Assembly (NCBI RefSeq): GCF_014898055.3
Contig: NW_023601433.1
Location: 88,979,106-89,043,105, forward strand
Source of the DNA: Talpa occidentalis
Taxonomy: Eukaryota > Chordata > Mammalia > Eulipotyphla > Talpidae
Direction: 5' to 3'
Length of the DNA stretch: 64,000 nucleotides
The position numbers were made by a program, and so were the translations under genes. Shown piece by piece: positions 1 through 10,582 of the stretch. The stretch's first letter is position 1. Each line of letters opens with the position of its first letter. The notes below the pieces were generated by a model. It worked only from the letters and a program-made list of their open reading frames with translations, was not told where the DNA came from and did no database searches.

Positions 1-1190
1 CCGTGTGTATCTGAGGGTGGGAACTTCCAGCACCCCCCACCCCCCGCGGGCTGGGACCCAAGGTGGTCAGGTATTACTGACAAGGGGCAACAAGGGGCGC
101 ACACCAGGGGAGTTCGGGGCCAGGCCTGAATGTGTTCAGCCGCTGGAGCCGTCATGGGATGAATTTCTGGCCACTGACGTGTGCCGGGGACACGCCGGCG
201 CCGGGGCTGCTGGTTCCCACCTCAGACGTTCTTTGGTCCCTCTTCTTTTCCTGCTTGGGCCTTGGCAGCTTGGACATGTCTTCGGAGCGTGAGGGGAGAG
301 CCTGGTGTCTGCGAGCGCCTGCCCTGCGCTGGTCTGCCCTGGCTGCCTCTGGCTTCCCGCTGTGCAGAGGCCGCTCCCCCGCGGGGTGGGCCGGGGATGG
401 CACCGCGGTCCGGATGCCGCCTCGAGGGCGTCCCTCTCTCTCCAAACCTGAGCCAGTGTCACTCAGGAGTCTTTGTCAGCCCAGGCTCTTCTGAGACACA
501 CACACGACCCAGGCAGCACAGGAAGGTCTTTCTGGTCTCAAAAGCAAACGACCCTCATCACGTTTCCGTCCCTCTTGTGATTCCTGTTTTGTTTTCTTTA
601 TATTACCTTATTTTTCAATGGACGCGGCAGCATCGCGTCGCATCCTTGTTGGAATTCGCCAACACAGGCTGGCTCCCTCAGATGTGGGCACTGCGGCTGC
701 GTGGTGCCCGCACGCTCTGGCACTGCCCCCAGCGGGGCCTCTCACCTCCCCAGCCTGCCCCACCAGGCTCTCCCCCAACCTCTTATGATAGCCCATGGGG
801 TGGGCTTGGCCGGGGGGGCGGGGCGCCCTGAGATTCCCGCTCTGACCTCCAGAGCACAGAGAGAGGACGGGTGCTCGGGGTCCTGACCCATATCGGCCTC
901 CGCTTTGCGTCCTGGGTAGCGCCGGCCGCGTCCAGAGAGCCATTTCTAGAGCCAAGACGCATGGGACAAGCGTGAGGTTGGCTTGCCTGGGACGGGAAGC
1001 CCTGGGCACCCAGGACGCGCTGTGCCTGTGCTCACTCCCAGCCTGCCCACCTGGTACCTGCCTCGGGTAACCCGCTACCTGCTGAAGGCCATCGATTCAG
1101 CAGCACGAATCCACTGCCTGCCCACCCCTCCCGCCTCACCTCTGCCGTACATCTCCTGAGTGCTGGGTTTCATCTACAGCCCCAGTTACT
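1..1190. other. GC-rich unique non-coding DNA
   Basis: No repeat, RNA gene or convincing exon is visible. Open frames of up to about 216 codons exist, but their translations are rich in Pro, Arg, Gly and Ser, overlap on both strands and show no domain, as expected for GC-rich DNA. I see no conserved splice-bounded coding block. Confidence 0.55.
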
Positions 1191-1194
1191 TTTT

Positions 1195-1500
1195 CTAAAT
1201 GTTCTGTGCCCCCACGGCGCCCACTCTTTGCCCGTGTGCTGCCCACACCTGGAAGATCTCTTCTTGTCTCCCCCTGGTCACGTCCATGCATCCTCTGGAG
1301 GGAGCACCTCCTGACTCTCCGGAGGGAAGGTTTTGCAGCAAACCACCCAGAGCCTCCCTGTACCTGCCCTGTGACCCCACCCTGCCGCCAGCAGTGTGAT
1401 CACCGTGTACACGGCTGCTTGATTGGGAGCTCCTTGAGGTCAGGTTCATCCCAGGGTCGCCCTGAAGGGCAAGTGACTAAGCTCTGGGCGCTCAGAGGTT
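1195..1500 (+). repeat. L2 LINE relic, 3' UTR portion
   Basis: The stretch follows the 3' region of the ancient L2 element in sense order: a C-rich 'cctcctgactctcc' block, a 'gtgtgatcaccgtgtacacg' block, then 'gggagctccttgagg' at 1425-1439, a hallmark of L2 3' ends. It is degenerate and lacks a clear terminal TGAATGAA run. L2 elements are inactive relics shared by all mammals. The boundary is approximate, and the identity rests on remembered consensus. Confidence 0.55.
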
Positions 1501-1559
1501 CTGTGGGGATGGTGGGTGGCGGAGGGGGGGCAGCGTGGATGGGTGGAAGAATGAGGGGC

Positions 1560-2211
1560 TAACTTACACAAGAGTTCATGCTAGGGTTAAAAATACTTTC
1601 CAGATTTAAGTTTCAGTCCTGAGGAAGTTGACATTTAGCAGAGACAAAGGGCCTCGTAACCTGCATGGAACATTGCAGCAGAAGCACATCAGAGGGATCT
1701 TAAATGTCAAATGGACCATTTCATCCAATCCAGCCACTATCCCTTTTAGTCCTATGGTGCTTTCTCCGTGGTCGCTCCCCAATCTGGTTCCACACAACTG
1801 AGCAGGGCATGAAAAGCTGTCACACCAACGCCCAGCTGGCCGCCTCCGCTGCCGTTAAGGACGCGTCGGAACTGCTTCTAAAAGAAAGGAAACACTAACG
1901 GCCCCTCTGACGGGTGGCATGGGCTCCGGTTGTTTTTCTCCTAGGCTGATGGGGTGTGCCCGGTCCACGTCCTCGCTGCTCTGGCCATCGCCCGTCTGTG
2001 ATGTGGCAGGAATCGACTGGGCTCCAGCACCAGAGGCCGGGACGTGCATTTGGCTTCATGGTGTGACACCAAACAAGGGAAATGAGGCCCTGGAAATGAA
2101 GTGGATCCCTGCTCCCCAGTCACGTCTGGAAGGTCAGGGACAAATTGAGGAGTAGAGAGGAGGGGACACTTAGAATATGGCCCATCTGGGCCTCCCTATT
2201 TTGAATTTCTG
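1560..2211. other. unique non-coding DNA upstream of the satellite
   Basis: Moderate GC with no recognised gene. The part around 1570-1760 is AT-richer than its surroundings and contains no repeat I can name. Short overlapping reading frames here have no recognisable motif. Confidence 0.5.
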
Positions 2212-2925
2212 ACGATGGAGGGGATAGTGGTGGTGGTGATGGTGGTGGTGGTGGTGGTGATGGTGGTGATGGTGATGGTGGTGATGGTGGTGGTGATGGT
2301 GGTGGTGGTGATGGTGATGGTGGTGATGGTGGTGATGGTGGTGATGGTGGTGGTGGTGGTGATGGTGGTGGTGGTGATGGTGATGGTGGTGATGGTGGTG
2401 GTGATGTTGGTGATGGTGGTGATGGTGGTGATGGTGATGGTGGTGGTGATGATGGTGGTGATGGTGGTGATGGTGATGGTGGTGATGGTGGTGGTGATGG
2501 TGATGGTGGTGATGGTGATGGTGGTGATGGTGATGGTGGTGATGGTGATGGTGGTAATGGTGGTGATGGTGGTGATGATGGTGGTGGTGGTGATGGTGGT
2601 GATGGTGATGGTGGTGATGGTGATGGTGGTGGTGATGGTGATGGTGGTGATGGTGGTGATGGTGATGGTGGTGATGATGGTGGTGGTGGTGATGGTGATG
2701 GTGGTGATGGTGGTGGTGATGTTGGTGATGGTGGTGATGGTGGTGATGGTGATGGTGGTGGTGATGATGGTGATGGTGATGGTGGTGATGGTGATGGTGG
2801 TGATGGTGATGGTGGTGGTGGTGATGGTGGTGATGGTGGTGATGGTGATGGCGGTGGTGATGGTGGTGATGGTGGTGATGGTGATGGTGGTAGAAGTGAT
2901 GGTGGTGGTGGTGACAATGATGATG
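2212..2925. repeat. TGG/TGA (GGT/GAT) trinucleotide satellite, about 0.7 kb
   Basis: The plus strand is almost purely GGT and GAT triplets in irregular order for about 700 bp. The edges fade at the left into 'gacgatggagg' and at the right into 'gacaatgatgatgaagg'. Rare variants mark the array: 'gtt' at 2406-2408 and 2721-2723, 'gtaatg' near 2554, and 'gcggtgg' near 2850. The two 'gtt' variants lie in a shared block of about 90 bp offset by 315 bp, showing internal duplication. All three frames stay open on one or both strands, giving fake proteins of Met/Val, Thr/Ile or Ser/Pro repeats. Triplet arrays of this kind are usually length-polymorphic. Confidence 0.95.
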
Positions 2926-3589
2926 AAGGTAACAGACTGTCTGTCATTTGAAACCACAGAGGCCTGACCACAGCGTACAGTCTCCCTGCAGGGCGTCTCA
3001 GGCCTGTGCTGAAGGGGCTGACAAGAGGGGAGCTGAGAAGGGCAGGGAATGTCCTTGCAGACTTGGCCTGCGGAAGGACCCAGGCAGGTCTCAGAAAACC
3101 AGGCTTGATGAGAAGGAGCCTGGGTGCCGGTGGAGCTATAGGGGCTCTGGGGGAGCAGGACCCAGGTGGGAGGGGCCAGTGAGTCCAGGGCCAGTGAGTC
3201 AAGACCCTAATTTCAGAGCCTGTTTCTGGCTGTGGGGGCCTGTGTCTCGTGGAGCAAAAAGAGACCACGACACTGGACAGGTGGCGCCTTGGGGACCCCC
3301 ATGGGGGTCCAGGCTATTCTCTATGAGAGGAAAGTGAAATGTCAATGCAGAAAGTCTGTCCAGGGAACACTTTCTCTGGTCCAGTGGCTGACGGTCAGGC
3401 GTACATGACCTGAACATGACATTTCAGTCCCACGTGCTTCTACTAAATGATTTCAGGAAATTAAATGTACACGGAGAGGCGTGAACATTTTTCTAATGAC
3501 TCATAAGTGACCCAAACATTACTGTCCATTCTTAACTTTCATAGACGTGCTTTTAGTCATGGTCAGAGAGGATGATGTTGCGAAAACTA
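2926..3589. other. unique non-coding DNA
   Basis: GC-rich to about 3420, then AT-richer to 3589. A short duplication, 'ccagtgagtc', occurs at about 3177 and 3191. The 382-codon minus frame that reaches into this stretch is driven by the neighbouring satellite and is not a gene. Confidence 0.5.
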
Positions 3590-3620
3590 AACACACACAC
3601 ACACATACTTGCACACGCAT

Positions 3621-3650
<30 letters not shown>
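3590..3650. repeat. (CA)n microsatellite, interrupted
   Basis: An alternating CA run at 3590-3604 is broken by 'tacttg' and 'gcatg', and then a pure CA tract runs to 3650. The longest pure run is at the right end, so this is the part most likely to vary in length. Confidence 0.95.
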
Positions 3651-3652
<2 letters not shown>

Positions 3653-4494
3653 ACTGCTCTGACTCTGGAAGCCTTAGGGATCAGGCTGTTCTCAAAGTGA
3701 CAACCCAAAGCAGGTAATGATAGCAGGACATCGCAGCTGGGTGTGGACCGTTCGGTGAGGTTGTCCTGTCAAGCACAGCGCGTGCCTCCTGCCTCCTTTC
3801 CCGGCAGAGAAAATGACTCGGAAATGGGCAGGAGGATATTAGGGTTAATCAGAACATTCTATCCCATCGCCACCAGCTGACTTCTGGAAAGGGGTACGTC
3901 TTGTGAGGACTGGTTCCCTCCGCCAGGTGGGTGGAGAGGGGTCTCCGAGGAGTGAGCACAGCTGGTCCCAGGAGGACACGGTTCTGGCCATGGTTCGAGG
4001 CTTGCTGTCTTGTCTCCACACTCCGCTCAGCCCCGGGAGGGGCTGGGGCTGATCCAGCAGATGTCTCTTCTCCTGCCCAGCAGCCTCCTCTCTTCCTCTG
4101 CCACCAATTCCTCTTGCCCAGGTTCCCCAGGAGGGTCAGGCAGGAGAGAGTGTGGTTATCCAAGGGCAACAGCTGCTTCTCCGTGGGCTCGGGAGATACC
4201 GCTGCCACAGACCTGGCTTTCCAAGCAGAGCTCCTGGCATCCGGGCCAGCACGTGGAAGAGCAGGGCCAAGAGTTAATGAGAGGGAGGAAGAGAGAAGGA
4301 GAGACTCCGATCTGTGAAGCCTGCGCCAGCTGTGCCGAAACCAGTACTCAACACTGAGAGTAAATGAACCAGTTTATGTCTTCACCGTTTCTTTTTGATT
4401 TAGCTAGCTCGAGTGGGTTTCTAGTAACGTAAAGGGCATGGAAGTCAACAAGGTCAACCCTGGTATCCATCGTACAAGAGGCTGAGGTTAGGCA
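3651..4494. other. unique non-coding DNA
   Basis: Mixed composition with no recognised gene or repeat. Overlapping frames at about 3850-4357 run on both strands without domain-like content. The AT-richer piece near 4350-4440 could be a repeat relic, but I cannot name it. Confidence 0.45.
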
Positions 4495-4610
4495 GGCTGT
4501 CCTGTGCCAATCGGGAAGTCTTCTTGGAGGAGGCGGCATCTGAGCCTGGAGGGGCTTGATCAGACAGGGAGGAAAGGCACCGAAGAAGGTGGAACAATAC
4601 ACCTGCGGTC
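4495..4610 (-). repeat. probable L2 LINE relic, reversed
   Basis: The stretch 'gtcttcttggaggaggcgg' near 4518, followed by 'tgagcctggagggg' and a purine-rich 'cagggaggaaaggc' block, has the order of the L2 3' UTR read on its reverse strand. It is short and degenerate, so the identity is tentative. Confidence 0.4.
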
Positions 4611-5069
4611 TTAGCCAGATATTTACACATCCCGTTTTGCCCTGGACGGTCCTGACACGGGCCCGCTGTCTTACGATAGTATTAATGGCACCCCTGTCAC
4701 TCCCTAGGGTGGCGTGGGTTGGCCGATGAATGGTCAGATGGCCCTTTGCTCAGGGAACCTGCAAGAACCCAGGTTCCTAGCGCCCGGGTTTCCAGCTGTC
4801 CCGTATGGCTATGTGTGGTCCGCGTCCCTCAGTCCTACCCGGGAGTGGGGAGAGAGGAGACGGGAGGGGGAGGACAGACAGGGAGAGGAGCGCGAGGAAA
4901 GAGAGGGGGCGAGATTCCTGAGGAGGGCCAGGAATGAGCTCATGCTGGAACCAGATGAGGGACCTTTGCCTCCCTGAAAACCGCGGTGCTTGGACGGACG
5001 CTGTCGCCAGGGAAGATGACTCAGCGGTGCGCGGCCTGCTTCCAGGAGCCGCTCCACTGGCTATTGTCT
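4611..5069. other. unique non-coding DNA with purine-rich core
   Basis: A GA-rich tract spans about 4845-4925. No gene is supported. The short frames on both strands here are driven by the purine tract. Confidence 0.45.
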
Positions 5070-5225
5070 GCCAGCAAATGACAGGGATTAAAAGGAAAAG
5101 GAAAAGCTCAGTTCAAGGACGAATGTCAAACACGGGGCAATTAACATTCTGAAAGGTCCATTAGTGCCCGAGGCTTAGGAAAAAAATTTTCTTTTAAACT
5201 CCTAATCACATTAGCTGCATCCGAG
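5070..5225. other. AT-rich island, candidate conserved non-coding element
   Basis: A sharp switch from GC-rich flanks to AT-rich sequence with 'gggattaaaagg', 'caattaacatt' and 'ctaatcacattagctgc' motifs, which resemble homeodomain-type sites. No repeat family is recognised. The call rests on composition and motif density only. Confidence 0.3.
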
Positions 5226-5344
5226 CAGGGTCAGGAGGGAGGGAGGCGTGTGCTGGCTGCCGGGGGATCAGCGGTTCTGAGTAAAGCGGGTCCCAAGAGA
5301 CCAGGGTCAGCGCTGGGGAGAGCGACTCTGCAAAATAAACATCC

Positions 5345-5405
5345 TCTTTCCTCCGGCTGCTGCTGCTGAGAGGGAGAAGGGGAGAGAGGGAGAGAGAGAG
5401 AGGCT
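5345..5405. repeat. GA-rich simple sequence with short CTG run
   Basis: 'ctgctgctgctg' near 5357 is followed by GAGA-rich sequence to about 5402, including a pure 'gagagagagag' stretch. Reading frames opposite it give Ser/Leu-rich fake peptides. Confidence 0.75.
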
Positions 5406-5529
5406 GGGAAGAGAACACTCCTTTGTCTCTGCGTGTGGATCTTTGCGTTCACCCGGTGCGTGCGCTACGTCTTCCTAAAGGCACGTTTGCAGGATAAATG
5501 TAAATATAATTTTTCACCTAGTGATGCAC

Positions 5530-7220
5530 AGTGTGCCGTGCTGCAGCGTGCGCAGAGCATGTCCTGGGTTTTCAGGCCTGGGACGTGCTTCTGACAATTC
5601 GCAAATGTTTGCAGATGCCTCCCCCCGCGGCGGCGGACGGTCCCTTCTTTCCTCCTCGCTGGATCCGCACCTCTGATGCTGGGATCACACCTGGTTTTCC
5701 AGGGGCCGACACGCCCACCACACCTGAGGGCAGGTGCCCTCCGGGAGCCGGCCAGGGCCAATCACACACTGATAATCAAAGTGACCCCCCAGGCTTGGCT
5801 GGCCTCCTTCACCCCGCAGAGCATCCTGTACCTGGGGCCGCGGCTGCACCTGCAGTGGGCGCCGGCCTGGGCATCCCGCGGCCCCCAGCACCCGCTTTGC
5901 TGCAACGGGAGCCTCGGCGGGCCCGGGTGGAGACGGGCGCCTGCCCCGCGCTCCAGCTTTGGGGCGCACCCGTTTCTGATGTGCTGGGGTTGGAGGCCAG
6001 AGACGGGTCCTTGCGTCGGTTTTCCCAGAAAGGAGGCATCCGTTGCAGCGCGATTCCCAGCCTTGGTTCTTCCCATTGCGTTTCAGCCATGAACTGGCGA
6101 TGCCTGCAGCCTGGAAGGCGGGGTCTCCGCCCTCCCCGTGCAGGGCCCGCGGCTCGCGATGTCCCTCTGGGCGCCGGGGCGCCGCGGTCTCCCTGCGGGT
6201 GGACACTCAGGACCAAGAGAGGAAGCCTCTCAGGCGCTGGCGCCCCCGTCCGGGTTCTCTGACGGGGAGACTGGCCCTGGGGAGCCTCCAGGGACCCCGA
6301 ATGGGACGTCCCCCCAGGGCCAGGCAAAGGGCTCCCCCCATCTCAGTGCCAGACTCGTGCGCCCACACGCTGGGCAGAAGCAGTGTTGAGGGGGGAGGCT
6401 GCTGGGGCCCAGGGCAGGAGCTGCGTCTGCAGCCCCTTCCAAGTCTAGGTCTGCGGCCGGGTCGGGGTCTGGGCAGTGCCGGGCCGGGACAGCACAGCCC
6501 AGCGGAGAAGGGCGAAATGGCTGGGCCTGCAATCTGTCTACACGGCAGGATGCTCCGGTTTCAGGAACCAAATCCAGTGGCTTTGGTTTCTGAAACCGGA
6601 ACATTCTGCTGCATTGGGGGTGTTGGGGCACGGCGGGTGGGTGCCCTGTGATGGGGCTGGTGCGGATGCAGGGGCAGCCTGGGGCAAGGAGACCCGGGGC
6701 CGGGTCTGGGACAGGGACATGCGCGTGCAGGCCAAGCAGACTGGCCTTGCTTTTGCTCTTTGGTATTTTGCATCTTAAAGAAAATCACGAGAAAATCAGG
6801 CTGTGCTGAGGGTGCGGGGAGGGCCGCGCCCGGGTCTGTGTGCGCGGGCAGCAGACAAGTGTCTCCACGTCGTCGCTGCTCCTGCGTCTCAGGGGTAACA
6901 GCCCCACCTCCTCTCTCCCCGGATGCTTGGGCCCCTTTAACCCGCGGTGTAAAGAGCCAGTCGCCGCGTCGCCTCTTGCAGCCTGATCTTAAGCAAGTTC
7001 CAAAGAGCATCGCTCACCAGCGCGTCCCCCTGTGTCTGCGAGGACGCGCACCTGCCACAGACCTGGCTTCCCGCGCTGCCGGGGCGGCCCCTGCAGTCAC
7101 TGACCCAGCGGCGGCAGCATCTCCCGGGACTGTCCAGGCTGGCGCGGCCGCAGCGGGTCCGCAGTGACCTGGCCTGTCACACCCGGCCCCGGCGTCCGAC
7201 GCAGCCGAGGCAACGCGGGC
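5530..7220. other. GC-rich, CpG-rich region without identified gene
   Basis: CpG dinucleotides are visibly frequent around 5620-5960, 6110-6380 and 7010-7220, for example 'gcgcggccgcagcggg' at 7142-7157. This density is typical of CpG islands or of GC-rich subtelomeric DNA. Several frames over 100 codons run in both directions with no domain or conserved motif, so I do not call a gene. A CpG-island promoter for an unseen transcript is possible. Confidence 0.4.
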
Positions 7221-8409
7221 TTCTGGATAAAACTGCTGAGACATGGGCTCATTTTGGGGTGTCCTCTGTGCTTGTGGGGATACACCTGGCTCCGAGGGCT
7301 GCAGATGTGGGGCGCTGGGTGGGGGGGCAGCTGTGACTTGCGGCCCAGCAGAGGGGGGCATCAGCGGTGAGAGGCACCTCAAGTCCGGGCTGGGCACCCT
7401 GTCGCCACGCGGCCGGGCCACAGCCAGGCAGCTGGTTCCGCTCTGCTCGTCTTCCCGGGGCCTGTACTGGGCCGGGGCATCGGTCCAGGCTCGGGGCCCC
7501 GCAGAGAGCGGCTGCCCGTTCCCGCCCCGCTGAGCGCTGTCTTCTTGGCTAATTCAAAGACCGTTATTTTCTATTATAAAATCCTTTCTGTTCGGTGTGA
7601 AAAGATAGAACTAAAAACGCCGCTTGAAAACATGCCGCTTCAAGACACGTTCATGCTCCCCCTCTCCCTCCCTCCCGCTCTCTCCCTCTCTCTCCCGCAG
7701 GCCCACCCTGGGTGCCTGCCGGGAGCTTGCGCCCTCGCCCGGGGAAGTGCCCTCCCTGCGCTGGGACCCGTCCACTGTAGGTGCAATTGGACCTCATCTC
7801 GCCCCCCACTCCGGGAGTGGTTTCTGGGTGTCTAATCTCAGCCAGGTCCAGTCGCGCCCGGGACAGGGGGAGCGGAGAGATGAGCCCCCCGCCCCCCCCC
7901 GCCCCCCAGCCGGGGCTGCACTGCAGAGCTCTCCTTCACCCCAGCCTCCGCCCTGCTGGGGTTGCCTCCCAGCCTCCCCCAACCTCTGTTCCAGGGCCTC
8001 GCCGGACTCGGCCTCCTTGTCCCTGCCCACTTGTGAGCCGGCGACCCCAGACCTGCCCTCTGCTCGCGGGGTGTGTCCCGGGCTCTCGGCGGGGCTGGGC
8101 CACCCAGGGAGCAGGTGCTACCCGGGGAGCAGCCCCCCGTCTGCGTGGAGAGGCTCGCCTCACTGGCGGGTGTGGGCGCCCCACAGAACAAAGAGGCCAA
8201 GGAAGGGGGTCTTGTCAGCGGGCACCCCGCCTGCCCCAGCCTCGGCCACTGTGCTCCTGGCTCTCAGGCCCGTGACTGGGGCTAAATCACACCCTGACGC
8301 TCGGGGCCTCCAGCGCGAAGGCGTCGCGGCCTCCATGACCACACGAGCCGATGTCTGTAATAAAATCCCTTCCCCGCCGCTCTCTCTCCCCCAATCGCTC
8401 CCTTATTTA
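7221..8409. other. GC-rich unique DNA with pyrimidine tract
   Basis: A CT-rich run at about 7657-7700 ends in 'cccgcag', which looks like a splice acceptor. The open frame after it (to 8523) has only Pro/Ser/Arg-rich content and no domain. A short AT-rich stretch lies at about 7540-7620. Not supported as coding. Confidence 0.4.
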
Positions 8410-8466
8410 TGGTCCCACCACCCTGCCTGCCTGCCTGCCTGCCTGCGGCCCTGCCTGCCTGCTGCC
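8410..8466. repeat. (CCTG)n tetranucleotide repeat, interrupted
   Basis: Repeats of 'cctg' run from about 8421 to 8463, interrupted by 'cggc'. It is short and probably polymorphic. Confidence 0.85.
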
Positions 8467-8546
8467 AGCCCCGTCCTTCTGTCCCTGCCGTCTTTGGCCG
8501 CGCCTGTTCTCTTGGGAGCCTGAGAACAGTTTGCGACAGTGGAACT

Positions 8547-8580
8547 GGGCCCTTCGTGTCCCCGGGCCCTTCGTGTCCCC
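8547..8580. repeat. two tandem copies of a 17-bp unit
   Basis: The unit 'gggcccttcgtgtcccc' occupies 8547-8563 and repeats exactly at 8564-8580. This is a recent perfect tandem duplication with no evident function. Confidence 0.95.
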
Positions 8581-8589
8581 CTGTGCCAT

Positions 8590-9330
8590 GGAATGTGGCC
8601 ATGGCCGTCCCCGGTGTGGTTCCAGAAGCTCCTTCGGCGGGCTGCGGGGGTCCTGCAGCTCAGGTGGAGCCTGTGCCCGCCTGGAGGCCGCGCCGGGCCG
8701 GTGCCCCGTGAGCAGCAATCCCCGGGACCTGGCCGGCGGCTGGGCCTGCAGGGGCAGGGCTCGGCAGGTCGCACCAGCCGGATAACCCGGGCCCTGCCAT
8801 CAGAGAGACGGCAGCCCCCCAAGGTCATGCCCGGAGCGGCGGCTGCTCCCCGCGCACCCTCTTCCCGATGTCAGTCCGTCCCCGGTCCCGTCGCTGCAGT
8901 TGGTGAATCCGCGCTGGACGCGTCCATTCTGACAGCAGCAGAGTCGCAGGCCTCTGCAAGGAAGACGAGAGGGGGGGGCAGCCCGGCCGCCCCGGGTGCA
9001 GGGACCCCACACACCTGCCGGGGCCGGAGCACCCCCACCCGCGGCGGGCACACCTCCTCCCCGGGCCAGCCCACCCCCCGTCCGCCCAGGCCGCCCTCTC
9101 GCCACCCTCCTCCTCCTCCTGCCCGGTCATCGCCGGAGCAGCTGGGCCGTCGCGTCCTCCAGCTCGGGGCTTCGGCCGCTCCTGCTCTCCCCTCAGGAGG
9201 CGCTTTGCTTAGCTGACTCCCCCCCACCCGTCCGTGCACACCCGCACACACCCGCACACACGCGCACACACTCACGGCCGCCACCGGCGCCGTACACCAC
9301 GCGGCCAGACGCCGAGGGCAAGTGTCCCCA
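8590..9330. other. CpG-rich region, possible CpG island
   Basis: CpG is frequent throughout, for example around 8680-8740, 8830-8920 and 9130-9180. There is also a 'cctcctcctcctcc'-type run near 9107. Overlapping frames on both strands have no recognisable protein. A promoter role cannot be shown from sequence alone. Confidence 0.35.
9235..9273. repeat. CA-rich simple repeat with (CACACCCG) units
   Basis: Alternating 'cacacccg' and 'cacacgcg' units make a degenerate CA-type microsatellite. Confidence 0.8.
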
Positions 9331-9899
9331 CGTGGGACACCGTGGATGGCGCTGGGGGGGAGCTCGGTGAAAGAAGCCAGAGAGAGACAAGACCCCGGGC
9401 CGCCGACAGTGAGGAGAGAGACGCCCAGCACCGCCCGGCCAGCCAGGCCAAAAGCAAACCTTACGCCTGCCTGGAGAATGGAGGCTGCAGAGGGGAGGGG
9501 GGTGGGGAGCAAAGTGGGGCCCAGTAGACTGTGGGGGAGGCCGGTGGGGGCCCCGGTGATGGTGGGGTGCGGCCCTATACACCCGAGGGGTGACCCTGCG
9601 CCCCGGCCACATGCAGTGTGTGCTCCAATGCTGGGTAATAGAAAAGGGGAAGAAATAGAAGGAAGAGATGAAAGCTGCGTGGCATTTCTACAATAAGGGG
9701 AGTCACGGTGTCCTGGGGATTGATAAGAAAATTGTTGGGGGAGGAGAGGGGGGAAGGCAGGCGCGGGGGGCGTCTGGTGAGGGGCACCGGCCAGGAAGGC
9801 CTCCGAGAAGCTCTAACACGGGAGAACAGCGTGAAGCGTGGGGCACAGAACAATGCTCGTTGACTTTCACCACCCTGAAAAATTTTAAAAAATTAAAGA
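9331..9899. other. unique or degenerate DNA; possible LINE tail at right
   Basis: GC-rich to about 9600, then more AT-rich. The right end (about 9830-9899), with 'caatgctcgttgac' leading into 'aaaattttaaaaaattaaag', looks like the degenerate 3' end of a LINE, but I cannot assign it firmly. No gene. Confidence 0.35.
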
Positions 9900-10153
9900 C
9901 CCCAATTGAGGACCTCCCTGGGGCCTAGGGGTCAGTCTCAAGCTGTCACCGCTACGGCCAGAGTTTGATCCCCGGCCAGGGAGCTACCCGCAGGGCGCAG
10001 CAGACCTCTCCTGTCTCCCTGCCGCTCCCCTCAGCTGTGGATTTCAGTGGATCTGCCTGTTCTGTTCCCCACTCTGTCTCTGCATCCTCTCACCCCCACA
10101 CACCTTTGGGCTGCACCCCAGTTCCTCTCCGCAAAAAAAAAAAGCCCCAATTG
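9900..10153 (+). mobile_element. tRNA-derived SINE, 5'-divergent copy, with 9-bp target duplications
   Basis: The SINE body spans 9909-10144 in plus orientation. It starts 'ggacctccctggggcctagg', has a B-box-like 'gtttgatccc' near 9963, the shared 'gcagcagacctctcctgtct' block, and an A-run of 11-12 at 10133-10143. It is flanked by 'ccccaattg' at 9900-9908 and 10145-10153. The A-box region differs from the other copies and the tail lacks AAATAAAT units, so it is an older or variant copy. Such SINEs are mobilised by LINE-1 machinery. Confidence 0.85.
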
Positions 10154-10582
10154 GGACAATATTACTATTCAATTTCCCACTTCCTCTCTGAGCAGCTCTC
10201 CTGCTGGCTGGGGTCAAAGAAAAGAGATTTTATTCAGTTTTTTCCCCTCACTGAATTGATCTGTGTGCTTAGAGTGTGAGGTTTAATCATCCTAAGTTCT
10301 TGGGTAAAATTCACCTGCATGGGCCAACTTAGTTTATATCTTTCAAGTAAACAAAGTCGTTTGCTTTCCAAACATCCTACTTAGCAAATATCATTTTCAA
10401 TAATCACACTCACCGGCTTGTCGTTAAGAATCAACAGTTCTTATAACCATTAAATAATCTGTCAACATTAGAAACAGATTCTCTCTTAATAGAAAAACAA
10501 ACTCCAATTTTTGATTATGTGACGCAGAATAAATCAGATTTAAACCCTAAGGTTTAAGTGAGGATTTTCTAGCTTCTCCTTT
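10154..10582. other. AT-rich unique DNA
   Basis: AT-rich with no repeat I can name. Motifs such as 'caataatcacac', 'taaataatctg' and 'tttgattatgtgacg' occur. It could be a regulatory island or an old repeat. No coding potential is seen. Confidence 0.35.

Noticed and set aside
2212..2925. CRISPR-like direct repeats
   Set aside because: Triplet satellite without unique spacers, in a mammalian genome.
2120..3268. 382-codon Ser/Pro-repeat protein on the minus strand
   Set aside because: It is a translation of the TGG/TGA satellite, not a structural protein gene.
7624..8523. 299-codon plus-strand frame after a splice-acceptor-like pyrimidine tract
   Set aside because: The content reflects GC-rich DNA and the CCTG repeat. 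No recognised domain, and long antisense frames overlap it.
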